A stretch of 64,000 bases of DNA, taken from the NCBI GenBank assembly GCA_016793635.1, contig JAEUMD010000007.1:111674-175673 (forward strand). The letters are read 5' to 3'. The notes beneath the pieces were generated by a model. It did no database searches and was not told where the DNA came from. It worked only from the letters and a program-made list of their open reading frames with translations. Made by a program: the position numbers and the translations under genes. Positions 16,344 to 25,807 of this stretch are shown one piece after another. Position 1 is the stretch's first letter, and every line of letters starts with the position of its first letter. The DNA is from Hyphomicrobiaceae bacterium. GTDB taxonomy: Bacteria; Pseudomonadota; Alphaproteobacteria; Rhizobiales; Hyphomicrobiaceae.

Positions 16344-18482
16344 ATGCCCACTCCACCACTCGCCGCCCCCGCGCTTGCCGTGACGGGGGCCACGCCCCCC
16401 TGCGCCGAGCGTCGTGAAAGCGTGAGCGAGCACCATGGGGTCCGGATCGACGATCCCTATGCTTGGCTGCGCTCCGCGCGCTGGCAGGGCGTGATGCGCG
16501 ACCCGGGCGTGCTGGAACCCGACATCCGGGCCTATCTCGAGGCGGAAAACGCATACACCGAAGCGCAACTGGCCGATACCAAGGAGCTGCAGGCGGCTCT
16601 GTTCCAGGAGATGAAGGGGCGGATCAAGGAAGACGATTCCCAGGTCCCGAACCCCGACGGTCCGTGGGAGTACTATTTCCGCTACGAAACGGGCGCGCAG
16701 TATCCGCTCGCCTGCCGCCGCCCGCGCGGCGCAGATCAGGGCGAAGTCATCCTGCTCGATGGCAACCGCGAGGCGAAGGACAAGCCCTACTGGCAGCTCG
16801 GCGGTCTCCACCACACCTCCGACCACCGTCTCATTGCCTACGCTGTCGATGACAGCGGCTCGGAGTTCTACACGATCCGCGTTCGCGATCCCGCCACGGG
16901 CGAGGACCTCGCAGACGTCATCCCGGATGCTGGCGCATTCGCCTGGTCGCTCGACGGCGGGACGCTGTTTTACGTTCGCCTCGACGAGAATCACCGCCCG
17001 CGTTGGGTGTATCGCCACACGCTCGGAAGCGACGCGGCGAGCGACGTTCTCGTCTACGAGGAGCCGGACACCGGATTCTTCGTCGGCGTGTCGAGCACGC
17101 AATCGAACGCCTTCGTGCTGATCGACACGCACCGCCACGACACCAGCGAAGTATACCTGATCGACGCAGCCGCACCCGAAAGTGCGCCGCGCCTCGTTGC
17201 CGCGCGCGACTACGGACACGAATACTCCGTCGAGCATCGCGGCGACCGGCTCATCATCCTCACCAACTCCGGCGGGGCGGAAGATTTCCGCATCTGCTCC
17301 GCGCCGGTCGCTTCGCCCGGTCGCGAGAATTGGAGCGAGCTCGTAGCCCACCGGCCGGGGTGTCTGATCCTCGATATCGTCGTCCTCGCCAACCACATGT
17401 CACGGCTCGAACGCGAGGGCGGCCTGCCGCGCATCGTCGTGCGCGACCTCGAAACGGGCGCCGAGCATGCGATCGCCTTCGACGAGGAGGCTTATTCGCT
17501 GGGTCTCGGCGCCGGCTACGAGTTCGATACGACCACGATCCGATTCACCTATTCGTCGATGACGACACCGAGTGAAGTGTACGACTACGACGTTGCGACG
17601 CGGGCGCGCACGCTTCGCAAGAGACAGGAAGTGCCGAGCGGACACGATCCGGCGAACTACGTCACGCGCCGCCTACAGGCGCCCGCGCCCGATGGAGAGT
17701 TGGTGCCGGTCTCGATCCTCTATCACAAGGATACTGCGCTCGATGGCAGCGCGCCGCTGCTGCTCTATGGCTATGGCGCTTACGGCCTCTCGATCCCGGC
17801 CGCATTCTCGACCGCTCGACTCTGCCTCGTCGACAGGGGCTTCGTCTACGCCATTGCCCACATCCGCGGCGGCAAGGACAAGGGCTACCGCTGGTACACA
17901 GACGGAAAACGCGAGAAGAAGCCGAACACGTTTACTGATTTCATCGCCGCGGGCGAACATCTCGCCAAGGCCGAACTGACGCAGCGCGGACGCATCGTCG
18001 CCCACGGCGGATCGGCGGGCGGCATGTTGATGGGCGCGGTCGCCAACATGGCACCAGACCTTTTCCTCGGTCTCATCGCCAACGTGCCGTTCGTCGACGT
18101 CCTCAATACCATGCTCGACAAGGACTTGCCCTTGACGCCGCCCGAATGGCCCGAATGGGGCAACCCGCTAGAGAGCGCCACCGACTTCGAAACGATCCGC
18201 GGCTACAGCCCCTACGACAACGTCAAGCGTCAGGCTTACCCGCACATTTTCGCACTCGCCGGCCTCACCGACCCGCGCGTGACTTACTGGGAGCCGGCGA
18301 AATGGGTTGCCCGGCTTCGGGAGCTCAACACCAGCGCCAATCTCTTGCTGCTACGGACTAACATGGAAGCTGGGCACGGAGGCGCCTCGGGGCGATTCGA
18401 ATCTCTCAAGGAAGCAGCGATCGAGTATGCCTTCGCGTTGAAGATCGCCGGTAAGGCCGCGTCGTCCCCAGTGGCGCGATGA
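16344..18482 (+). CDS. ptrB: Oligopeptidase B (S9A prolyl oligopeptidase family)
   Basis: 712 residues: an N-terminal beta-propeller (about 70-420) and a C-terminal alpha/beta hydrolase. The triad is readable: Ser557 in HGGSAGG, Asp643 in LTDPRV, His678 in EAGHGG. Typical blocks DDPYAWLR, YGYGAYG and AHIRGGKDKGYRWY are present. It cleaves short peptides after Arg or Lys, usually in the cytoplasm or periplasm. I chose ATG 16344 with GAGAGG upstream; an upstream TTG would add 56 unrelated residues. No clear signal peptide. It stands alone. Confidence 0.93.
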   Translation: MPTPPLAAPALAVTGATPPCAERRESVSEHHGVRIDDPYAWLRSARWQGVMRDPGVLEPDIRAYLEAENAYTEAQLADTKELQAALFQEMKGRIKEDDSQVPNPDGPWEYYFRYETGAQYPLACRRPRGADQGEVILLDGNREAKDKPYWQLGGLHHTSDHRLIAYAVDDSGSEFYTIRVRDPATGEDLADVIPDAGAFAWSLDGGTLFYVRLDENHRPRWVYRHTLGSDAASDVLVYEEPDTGFFVGVSSTQSNAFVLIDTHRHDTSEVYLIDAAAPESAPRLVAARDYGHEYSVEHRGDRLIILTNSGGAEDFRICSAPVASPGRENWSELVAHRPGCLILDIVVLANHMSRLEREGGLPRIVVRDLETGAEHAIAFDEEAYSLGLGAGYEFDTTTIRFTYSSMTTPSEVYDYDVATRARTLRKRQEVPSGHDPANYVTRRLQAPAPDGELVPVSILYHKDTALDGSAPLLLYGYGAYGLSIPAAFSTARLCLVDRGFVYAIAHIRGGKDKGYRWYTDGKREKKPNTFTDFIAAGEHLAKAELTQRGRIVAHGGSAGGMLMGAVANMAPDLFLGLIANVPFVDVLNTMLDKDLPLTPPEWPEWGNPLESATDFETIRGYSPYDNVKRQAYPHIFALAGLTDPRVTYWEPAKWVARLRELNTSANLLLLRTNMEAGHGGASGRFESLKEAAIEYAFALKIAGKAASSPVAR

Positions 18483-18550
18483 TCGCGACAAGAAATGTCA
18501 CAACACGAGTGATTGCAACACGGACGGCGCTCGCCCATAACGTGCGCCGC

Positions 18551-18637
18551 GCGGACGTGGTGGAACCGGTAGACACACGAGACTTAAAATCTCGAGACGG
18601 CAACGTCGTGCGGGTTCGAGTCCCGCCGTCCGCACCA
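18551..18637 (+). tRNA. tRNA-Leu (anticodon UAA)
   Basis: An 87-base class II tRNA. The acceptor GCGGACG pairs with CGTCCGC. The anticodon stem CGAGA/TCTCG holds loop CTTAAAA (anticodon TAA). It has a long variable arm, T arm GGGTTCGAGTCCC and encoded CCA. It reads UUA/UUG codons, rare in this genome. Confidence 0.97.
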
Positions 18638-18812
18638 GTTTGATGGAACCATCGCGCTGTGCGCGATGGTTCGTCCGGCGCTCGCGCCGGCGCGCCTTGC
18701 GCGCTGAGCCCGCCACGGCGGGCTGAAGTGAAGATGCTGTCTTCCGGAGACCGGAACGTAACTCTTGCCTCGATGGAGGCACGAGGTTACGGCCTGCCGG
18801 GCCACTCGAGCC

Positions 18813-19526
18813 CTACCGCACGGGACGGCCATGCCGGATTGCGGCGACCATCAGCAGATAGAGTGTCGCCGCATTGAGCAGATGCCAAAGGAAATGCGTG
18901 CCGAGCGCCCGCCCCGCGACACGCGTCAATTCGCAGACCTCCCAATCGACGGTGCGGAAGAACATCGAGACGAAGAACAAGGCCGCCGCGCCAAGCAACC
19001 AACTGGCGCTGCGATGTCCTTTCGCCAACGCCGCTACACCGACGAGCAGCATCGCACCGAATGCCGGCACGTAGCCCGCCGTACCGTTGAGGCAGGGGCC
19101 ACGCGCCGCCGCCGTCACGCTCAGCAGCGTCGTGCGGCAATCGACTCCGTCGGCGAACTGCATCGCGAGGACGAAAGCTCCAAGCCCCGCCCCCACCAGC
19201 AGCCAAGGCAGTCCCAACAACCTCCGCAATGCGTAAGCGAGATAGAGGTGCATGAAGATGCCGATGGGTGCGACGTCCGCGATCGCGGCCCAGCGCGTGG
19301 CGAAGGTGTGGAACAGGAAGCTGCCGATACCGATGGCCGCAAGAACAAGCACCAGCGCCCATTCAGGCACGGCCTCGCGCACGGGCCGCGAGCGCGCCAG
19401 CATGACCGCCGCGGCCAGTGCCGCGATGAGAAATGCAGCGTTGCTGACCGCATTGAGCGGCTCTGCCCAAAATGATGGATCGCCGCCACGTTCGCAGTAG
19501 CGGAAGATCCTAGTCTGCCACGACAT
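18813..19526 (-). CDS. Ceramidase-like (CREST superfamily) membrane hydrolase
   Basis: 237 residues with about seven hydrophobic segments. CREST hallmarks are a Ser and His in GIGSFLFHTFA, an Asp in the following helix (WAAIADVAPIG), and a HxxxH pair near the end (THFLWHLLNA). These residues form the metal site of alkaline ceramidases and related enzymes. Bacterial members are largely uncharacterised; a substrate such as an N-acyl lipid is inference. It is transcribed away from the EamA gene. Confidence 0.8.
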   Translation of the reverse strand: MSWQTRIFRYCERGGDPSFWAEPLNAVSNAAFLIAALAAAVMLARSRPVREAVPEWALVLVLAAIGIGSFLFHTFATRWAAIADVAPIGIFMHLYLAYALRRLLGLPWLLVGAGLGAFVLAMQFADGVDCRTTLLSVTAAARGPCLNGTAGYVPAFGAMLLVGVAALAKGHRSASWLLGAAALFFVSMFFRTVDWEVCELTRVAGRALGTHFLWHLLNAATLYLLMVAAIRHGRPVR

Positions 19527-19711
19527 TCCGTCCTCTGCTCCTACCGCCTACGACACCGGCGCCAACCGCGCGGGAGCATCCCTTCCGCATCCGCCGGCCA
19601 GCCGCTATAAGCACTCGCTCCAGAGCCACCCCGCCCCATCCCGAGCTCGCACGCGAGCCGGCGAAGGCGTGATGCCGGCCGGCGATTGGCCAATACGAGA
19701 GGCGCACCACG

Positions 19712-20623
19712 ATGGCAGAGCCCCATGCCGCCGCACCATCGGCCGCGCGCGACCGCCTCCGCGCGATCGGCCTGATGCTGCTTGCGCTGGTGTTCTTCTC
19801 ATGCCTCGACACGACGGCCAAGGTGCTCACAGCAAGTCACATTCCCGTCGCGCAGCTCTCATGGATGCGCTTCGTGGTGCAGTTCGTGCTGCTCCTGGTT
19901 TTCGTTCCGGCCCTCGGCGTGATGAAGGTCTCCAACCTGTTCGCGACTCGTAAGCTTGGCCAGCAACTCGTACGCTCGACGCTGATGGCAGCAACGACGG
20001 TCTTCAACTTCCTGGCGCTCCAGACCCTTCGCCTCGATCAGACCGTCACCATCGTGTTTCTCGCCCCGCTCGTGGTCGCGCTTCTCGCCGGGCCGCTGCT
20101 CGGCGAATGGGTGGGTTGGCGGCGCCTCGCGGCCATCCTGGTCGGCTTTGCCGGCATCCTGATCGCCGTGCGCCCCGGATTCGGCAACATTCCGCCGGGT
20201 GTCATCTATTCGTTCCTCGGCATGCTGGCCTATGCGCTGTTCATGCTCCAGACACGCCACCTCGCGCGCTTCGACCCACCGCTTGTCACGCTGTTCTATT
20301 CGATGTTCGTCGGCACGACACTCGGGCTGCCACTTGCCGTCACGCAATGGGTTTGGCCGGCCGATCTGCTCTCTTGGTTCATGATGCTGTCGCTCGGCAT
20401 TCTAGGCGGCATCGGTCACTATCTGTTCATTCTCGCCTACGGCCTCGCCCCCGCCTCCGCGGTCGCACCGTTCCTCTATGCCCAATTCATCACCATGGCA
20501 GGGCTCGGATATCTCGTCTTCGGCGACGTGCCCGACCTCTGGACGCTCGTCGGCGCAGCTATCATTTCCGCGGCGGGAATCTATCTGGTGCATCGCGAGC
20601 GCGTGACGCGCGGGCTCGAATGA
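19712..20623 (+). CDS. DMT superfamily transporter (two EamA domains)
   Basis: 303 residues with about ten membrane segments arranged as two EamA repeats. The second repeat is visible in LGILGGIGHYLFILAYGLAPASAVAPFLYAQF, and the first in MAATTVFNFLALQTLRLDQTVTIVFLAP. Such carriers export metabolites or amino acids, or import small solutes. The substrate is unknown. It ends four bases before the convergent NUDIX gene. Confidence 0.88.
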   Translation: MAEPHAAAPSAARDRLRAIGLMLLALVFFSCLDTTAKVLTASHIPVAQLSWMRFVVQFVLLLVFVPALGVMKVSNLFATRKLGQQLVRSTLMAATTVFNFLALQTLRLDQTVTIVFLAPLVVALLAGPLLGEWVGWRRLAAILVGFAGILIAVRPGFGNIPPGVIYSFLGMLAYALFMLQTRHLARFDPPLVTLFYSMFVGTTLGLPLAVTQWVWPADLLSWFMMLSLGILGGIGHYLFILAYGLAPASAVAPFLYAQFITMAGLGYLVFGDVPDLWTLVGAAIISAAGIYLVHRERVTRGLE

Positions 20624-20626
20624 AAC

Positions 20627-21106
20627 TCACCACCGCGCGGCAGGCACGGCACCGCGCACGATTTCCTGCACGCGCCGCCGAGTACCAGCGGAAGTCCCCT
20701 CCGGGAGAGCATCGGGCGCGAAAAAACCCTGCTCCGCGATTTCAAACGAAGGCGGCGGCACGGTCGGCTGCTTCCAGGCCTCGACGATGTACAGAACGAT
20801 GTGATCGCCCGGATAGACATCGAAGTGCGAATATATGGAGAACACACGCGGGCGCTCCGCCGGAATGACGCCGGTCTCTTCGAACAGCTCCCGCCGCAAC
20901 GCCACTTCGGCCGATTCACCACGCTCGAGCCCGCCACCGGGGAAATGCCAGCCGGGGCGATAGCCGTGCCGTACGAGCAGCAGTCGGCCCGCCTCATCGA
21001 CCACCGCCCCTTGAACGCCGATGGTGACGACACGCCCGCGCCTGATGAGGCGGGTCAACGGCGCCGCCGTTCTCCTCCGCAGGCTGTCGAGAAAGCCGAC
21101 GCTCAT
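20627..21106 (-). CDS. NUDIX hydrolase
   Basis: 159 residues. The Nudix box is complete (G-x5-E-x7-REL-x-EE-x-G: GGLERGE then RELFEETGV). The ATG at 21106 overlaps the fcl stop by four bases (ATGA), so it is translationally coupled to the nucleotide-sugar genes. This suggests a nucleoside-diphosphate substrate tied to that pathway, possibly GDP-mannose or a GDP-sugar, as for the GDP-mannose hydrolases of colanic acid clusters. Specificity is not visible in the sequence. Confidence 0.88.
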   Translation of the reverse strand: MSVGFLDSLRRRTAAPLTRLIRRGRVVTIGVQGAVVDEAGRLLLVRHGYRPGWHFPGGGLERGESAEVALRRELFEETGVIPAERPRVFSIYSHFDVYPGDHIVLYIVEAWKQPTVPPPSFEIAEQGFFAPDALPEGTSAGTRRRVQEIVRGAVPAARW

Positions 21107-22068
21107 TGCATTTGGCCTTTTTCGACGAACCATCGGTAGGTGCTCGCGAGCCCGTCCTCGAGCGTGATCCGCGGCCGCCAGCCGAGTGCTTTGAGCTTGT
21201 CACCACTCATCAGCTTGCGCGGCGTGCCATCGGGCTTCGACGGGTCGTTGACGATGCGTCCCTCGTAACCGACGACCTTGGCGACGAGCTCGGCGAGATC
21301 CTGAATCGTCAAGTCGTCGCCCGAGCCGACGTTGATGTGCTCGTCGTCGCTGTACTCGCGCAGGATGGCGACGAGCGCATCCGCGCAGTCGTCGACGTGC
21401 AGGAATTCGCGTCGCGGCGTACCGCTGCCCCAGATCACCACCTCGGGCGAGCGGCCGATCTTCGCTTCATGGAATTTGCGGATCAAAGCCGGGATGACAT
21501 GACTTGACGCGAGATCGAAGTTATCGCCTGGCCCGTAGAGGTTCGTCGGCATGGCGGAGACGAAATCACAACCGTGCTGGCGCCGATAGGCTTGGCAGAG
21601 CTTGATCCCGGCGATCTTCGCGATAGCGTACCACTCGTTGGTCGGCTCGAGCGATCCGGTGAGCAGCGCGCTCTCGGCGATCGGTTGCGGCGCGTGCTTA
21701 GGGTAGATGCATGATGATCCGAGGAACACGAGCTTATCGACTTGCGCGTGGTAGGCGGCCTCGATGACGCTCGCCTCGATCAGCAAATTCTGAAGAAGGA
21801 AGTCCGCGGGATAAGTGTCGTTGGCGAGAATTCCGCCGACCTTCGCCGCGGCGACGAACACGGCATCGGGGCGCACCTCTTGCATCCATTGGCCAACCGC
21901 CCGACGATCCGCGAGATCGAGTTCCTTCCGCGTGGCGGCGACAACCTCGCATCGCTCGGCCGTGAGGCGGCGAACAAGTGCCGCGCCCACCATGCCGCGG
22001 TGTCCAGCGACGAAGACGCGCTGTCCGGCCAGGTCAAACCGCCGCGATCCTTGCACGTCGTTCGCCAT
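21103..22068 (-). CDS. fcl: GDP-L-fucose synthase
   Basis: 321 residues. The NADPH fold starts [11 protein letters not shown]; the catalytic residues are Ser118/Ser119 in LGSSCIYP, Tyr147 and Lys151 in EWYAIAK. The enzyme is a 3,5-epimerase/4-reductase that makes GDP-L-fucose from the product of Gmd. I chose ATG 22068, 10 bases after gmd. It forms a run gmd-fcl-NUDIX. A broken paralogue lies at 38764-39750; this copy is the intact one. Confidence 0.95.
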   Translation of the reverse strand: MANDVQGSRRFDLAGQRVFVAGHRGMVGAALVRRLTAERCEVVAATRKELDLADRRAVGQWMQEVRPDAVFVAAAKVGGILANDTYPADFLLQNLLIEASVIEAAYHAQVDKLVFLGSSCIYPKHAPQPIAESALLTGSLEPTNEWYAIAKIAGIKLCQAYRRQHGCDFVSAMPTNLYGPGDNFDLASSHVIPALIRKFHEAKIGRSPEVVIWGSGTPRREFLHVDDCADALVAILREYSDDEHINVGSGDDLTIQDLAELVAKVVGYEGRIVNDPSKPDGTPRKLMSGDKLKALGWRPRITLEDGLASTYRWFVEKGQMQ

Positions 22069-22078
22069 CGGCGCGTCC

Positions 22079-23179
22079 TCAATCCCTGAAAACGAACTCG
22101 CGGTAGATGTCCTGGATCGCGGCGTTGCCGCCATCGCGCTCGAGGCCGGCGAGGCGCATATCCGCCGCAACCATCTCGCGCACGAGTCCCGCGAGCGGCG
22201 TCGTGTGGCGCCACCCGAGCTTCCTCAACGCCTTCGACGGATCTCCGAGCAGGAGATCGACCTCGGTCGGACGGAAGTACGCAGGATCGATGCGAACGAG
22301 CACCGCACCGGACTTCGCATCCGTGCCGATCTCTTCGATGCCCTCCCCCGACCAGACGATCTCGCGCCCCACCTCCGCGAACGCGAGACCGACGAACTCG
22401 CGCACCGATCGGGTTTCGCCGGTGGCCAGAACGTAATCGTCCGGTTCATCCTGCTGCAACATCCGCCACATGCCATCGACGTAGTCGCGCGCATGGCCCC
22501 AGTCTCGGCGGGCGTCGAGATTGCCGAGATACAGGCACTCCTGCAATCCATGCTCGATGTGCGCGACTGCTCGCGTGATCTTGCGCGTAACGAACGTTTC
22601 GCCGCGCACGGGGCTCTCGTGGTTGAACAAGATGCCATTCGAGGCGTGAAGGCCATATGCCTCGCGATAGTTGACAACGATCCAATAGGCATAAAGCTTG
22701 GCCGCCGCGTACGGCGAGCGAGGATAGAACGGCGTCGTCTCGCTCTGCGGCGTCTCCTGCACCTTTCCATAGAGCTCCGACGTCGATGCCTGATAGAAGC
22801 GCGTCGCCTTCATGTCGAGAATGCGCAACGCCTCGAGCAGGCGCAACGTTCCAAGGGCGTCGGCGTTGGCTGTATACTCGGGCGTCTCGAAGCTCACCTG
22901 CACGTGGCTCTGCGCCGCCAGATTGTAGATTTCGCTGGGACGAATCTTCTGAATGAGCCGAATCAGGTTCGTGGCGTCCGTCAGGTCGCCGTGATGGAGA
23001 TGGAACGACGTCTCGTGTTCGTGCGGATCGACGTACAGCGCATCGACGCGCGCGGTATTGAACGAGGAGGAGCGCCGCTTGATGCCGTGAACGTCGTAGC
23101 CCCTGGCCAGCAAATGGCGCGCGAGATAGGCGCCGTCTTGGCCGGTTATGCCGGTTATCAAAGCGATCTTCTTGCCCAC
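22079..23179 (-). CDS. gmd: GDP-mannose 4,6-dehydratase
   Basis: About 366 residues. The Rossmann motif is TGITGQDG, and the active site shows STSELYG and the SDR Tyr/Lys in [12 protein letters not shown]. It converts GDP-mannose to GDP-4-keto-6-deoxymannose. I prefer the GTG at about 23179, which has GGAGG five bases upstream; an in-frame TTG about 27 bases earlier is possible. With fcl it supplies GDP-L-fucose (or, with another reductase, GDP-rhamnose or perosamine). A paralogue at 39793-40923 lacks the catalytic Tyr. Confidence 0.95.
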   Translation of the reverse strand: MGKKIALITGITGQDGAYLARHLLARGYDVHGIKRRSSSFNTARVDALYVDPHEHETSFHLHHGDLTDATNLIRLIQKIRPSEIYNLAAQSHVQVSFETPEYTANADALGTLRLLEALRILDMKATRFYQASTSELYGKVQETPQSETTPFYPRSPYAAAKLYAYWIVVNYREAYGLHASNGILFNHESPVRGETFVTRKITRAVAHIEHGLQECLYLGNLDARRDWGHARDYVDGMWRMLQQDEPDDYVLATGETRSVREFVGLAFAEVGREIVWSGEGIEEIGTDAKSGAVLVRIDPAYFRPTEVDLLLGDPSKALRKLGWRHTTPLAGLVREMVAADMRLAGLERDGGNAAIQDIYREFVFRD

Positions 23180-23402
23180 CGACACCTCCGCCTCACGGAT
23201 TGACAAACGAGCATGCCGCTACCCCGGCACACCGTAGGCAGCAAGCGGCTTCGCTATTCTTGCGATCGTGCCCCCGATCGGCAATGGGCTCGTGCCCTGC
23301 CCCCGATCGACGTCACAGGACGGCGTTGTGATTGCGATGCCATCGGTGCCGCTTACGCTAACGCGGAGGCACGACATCCGCGCCCCCGATACCGCGCAGA
23401 GC

Positions 23403-24767
23403 CTACCCGACCTTTTGAATGAGTGGTTCACCGGAGTGGCCAGCATCGGCAGAGCCCGCGATCTGTGGGCGGCCGATGCCATGGTAGGTCAGCCCGGCGG
23501 CTTCTGCGTCTTGCGGCCTGAAAATGTTGCGCATGTCGAGCAGGATCGAGCCGCGCATTCGACTCTTGAGCTCTTCGAGATCGAGCGCGCGGAACTCGTT
23601 CCATTCGGTCAGCACGACCAGAGCATCGGCGCCGTCGGCGGCGGCAAGCGCCTGGTCGCACCATTCGATGCCCGGCAACGCCTCCTCGCCGTGCTTCCTG
23701 CCCTGCGGATCGTAGGCGCGCACGCGCGCTCCGTCGTGCAGGAGGATGGGCAGAATCGTCAAGCTTGACGCTTCCCGGATATCGTCGGTGTTGGGCTTGA
23801 AGGTAATTCCGAGAACACCGATGGTCTTACCCTCCAGGTGGCCGCCGAGCGCCTTGCGAATGCGCTGCGCCATGTCGAGCTTGCGCTCCTCGTTGACGTG
23901 ATGGACCGTCTCGATCAGCGTCAACGGCGCGCGGTTTTCTCGCGCCGTTCTGATGATAGCCGAGACATCCTTCGGGAAGCACGAACCGCCGTAACCCGGC
24001 CCTGGATGAAGGAACTTGTCGCCGATGCGCCGGTCTCGGCCGATGGCCGATGCCACCTCCTGCACGTCCGCGCCGACCTTTTCGCAGAGGTCTGAAATCT
24101 CATTGATGAAGCTGATCTTGAGAGCGAGGAAGGCATTCGCAGCGTACTTCGCCAACTCCGCCGACTCGCGCGCCGTGAACATGACCGGCGCGTCCCGCAA
24201 CGACAGTGGTTTGTAGAGACGCCGCATCACCTCCTCGGCACGTTCGTCGTCACAACCGACGAGGACGCGATCCGGGCGCATGAAGTCCTCGATCGCAGAC
24301 CCCTCGCGGAGGAACTCGGGGTTCGAGCACACGGCGAATTCGCCATCGGGCCTCAAAGCTCTGAGCCGCTGTTCGATGCGCCGGCTGGTGCCGACGGGAA
24401 CCGTCGATTTCGTGGTGATGACTGTGAACCCACTGATGTGGGGAGCAAGGTCGTCCACCGCATCGAAGATGTAGCTGAGATCAGCATGCCCGTCGCCACG
24501 GCGCATCGGCGTACCGACCGCGAGAAAGACAATGTCGGCGACCGCGGCAGCTGCGGCGATGTCGGTATCGAAGGTGAGCCGTCCCGCGCGGACATTGCGT
24601 TCGATGAGATCGTCGAGACCAGGCTCGTAGATCGGCATCTCGCCGCGCCTCAGGCTGGCGACGCGCTGGGGCTGCTTGTCGATGCAGTCGACGCGCCAGC
24701 CGAACTCGGCAAAACAGGCCGCCGAAACAAGGCCGACGTAGCCGGCGCCAATCATGCAAATTCGCAC
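23403..24767 (-). CDS. ugd: UDP-glucose 6-dehydrogenase
   Basis: 454 residues. The NAD-binding start is MIGAGYVGL; the catalytic Cys263 lies in GYGGSCFPKD; the dehydrogenase centre shows STVPVGT and EFLREGSA. It oxidises UDP-glucose to UDP-glucuronate, a precursor of acidic polysaccharides. It is on the same strand as gmd-fcl but 220 bases upstream, likely a separate transcript or distal member of a sugar-nucleotide unit. Confidence 0.96.
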   Translation of the reverse strand: MRICMIGAGYVGLVSAACFAEFGWRVDCIDKQPQRVASLRRGEMPIYEPGLDDLIERNVRAGRLTFDTDIAAAAAVADIVFLAVGTPMRRGDGHADLSYIFDAVDDLAPHISGFTVITTKSTVPVGTSRRIEQRLRALRPDGEFAVCSNPEFLREGSAIEDFMRPDRVLVGCDDERAEEVMRRLYKPLSLRDAPVMFTARESAELAKYAANAFLALKISFINEISDLCEKVGADVQEVASAIGRDRRIGDKFLHPGPGYGGSCFPKDVSAIIRTARENRAPLTLIETVHHVNEERKLDMAQRIRKALGGHLEGKTIGVLGITFKPNTDDIREASSLTILPILLHDGARVRAYDPQGRKHGEEALPGIEWCDQALAAADGADALVVLTEWNEFRALDLEELKSRMRGSILLDMRNIFRPQDAEAAGLTYHGIGRPQIAGSADAGHSGEPLIQKVG

Positions 24768-24963
24768 TTGTCTGCTCCCTAGATGGCCTGCCTCGCGTGG
24801 CTATAGCCGTGCGTGGCATTCGAAGGCAAGTTGGGTCCACGCGAGCCTTCCGGCCCAGGCCAGCGCGCGTCCCGCAGAGGCGAGGACGTGGCTGCGGGGG
24901 CACACCTCGCCGGCGTCGTCCCCGTGCAATAGGTCGCGAGCGATTGATTCGGTTGGTCCCGCC

Positions 24964-25554
24964 ATGCCACGGTTCCCCGACTGGGGCCTTCCCCGAACCA
25001 ACGCAGCGAGCCTGCTGGACATGCGAGCCTCCGACAAGTACGCCGACGAGACCCTGGTTAACAACTGGATGGTTGTGACGACGCATCGGTCACGGGAAGA
25101 GTACGCCGCCCAGAACCTGGAGCGTCAGGGTTTCACGGTTTACTATCCACGCATTATTAAGCGTGTCAGCCATGCGCGACGAACCTATGACACGGCGCGG
25201 CCGCTGTTCCCTTCCTACCTTTTCGTGGCCCATTCGGCGGTGGAAGGTTCGCGCTGGCGCACGCTTTTATCGACTTTCGGTGTGCGCGCGGTAATCCGCA
25301 GCGGTGAAAACCCGAGCCTCCTCACGCATGCATTTGTCGCTTCGCTCAAGGCGCGCGAGGTCGAGGGCGTCCTGCGGCTGCCGGAAAAGCCCTTTGCGAT
25401 CGGCCAGGAGGTTCGCATACAGGGCGGCGCGTTCGATGGGCTGGTTGGCACAATTCTCGAACTCCGCGAGAACCAGCGCATCGTCGTTCTGATGCGCTTA
25501 CTCAACCAACAGTCGAAGGTTCTGCTGACGGCCGATGGGTTGAGCCCGGTCTAG
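24964..25554 (+). CDS. NusG-like transcription antiterminator (RfaH/UpxY type), copy 1
   Basis: 196 residues (or 177 from ATG 25021). The NGN domain shows WMVVTTHRSREEYAAQNLERQGFTVYYPR and RPLFPSYLFV; the KOW domain shows GQEVRIQGGAFDGLVGTI. Specialised NusG paralogues help RNA polymerase read through long polysaccharide operons. The one here stands beside ugd/gmd/fcl, transcribed divergently. It is strikingly similar to the protein at 35257-35829, nearly identical over the KOW half, so the two arose by duplication. Confidence 0.9.
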   Translation: MPRFPDWGLPRTNAASLLDMRASDKYADETLVNNWMVVTTHRSREEYAAQNLERQGFTVYYPRIIKRVSHARRTYDTARPLFPSYLFVAHSAVEGSRWRTLLSTFGVRAVIRSGENPSLLTHAFVASLKAREVEGVLRLPEKPFAIGQEVRIQGGAFDGLVGTILELRENQRIVVLMRLLNQQSKVLLTADGLSPV

Positions 25555-25807
25555 GCGAGCCCCGCGCCCGAGGAGCGGTAGCGGGCGCCAGGATGCTCCG
25601 CCCCGTTCAGAACAAGCGCAATCGCCTCCGGCTCGATGCGATCGTCGGGGCGATTTGGCCTGCTCGGCGACGTGTCGCCGGCTTTCGGCAGCCGCGAGCA
25701 GCTCGCGCATCGGGAGGATCTCCGCCTCGAGATCAAACCCCGGCCAAGGTTGCCGAGGTCCCCAGTCGCGGACCGGCCCAGCGCGCGCTCACCCAAATAC
25801 ACGGCGA

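Noticed and set aside
21815-23203. A 462-residue plus-strand frame opposite fcl and gmd
   Set aside because: Antisense shadow of conserved genes, with no ribosome site or family resemblance.
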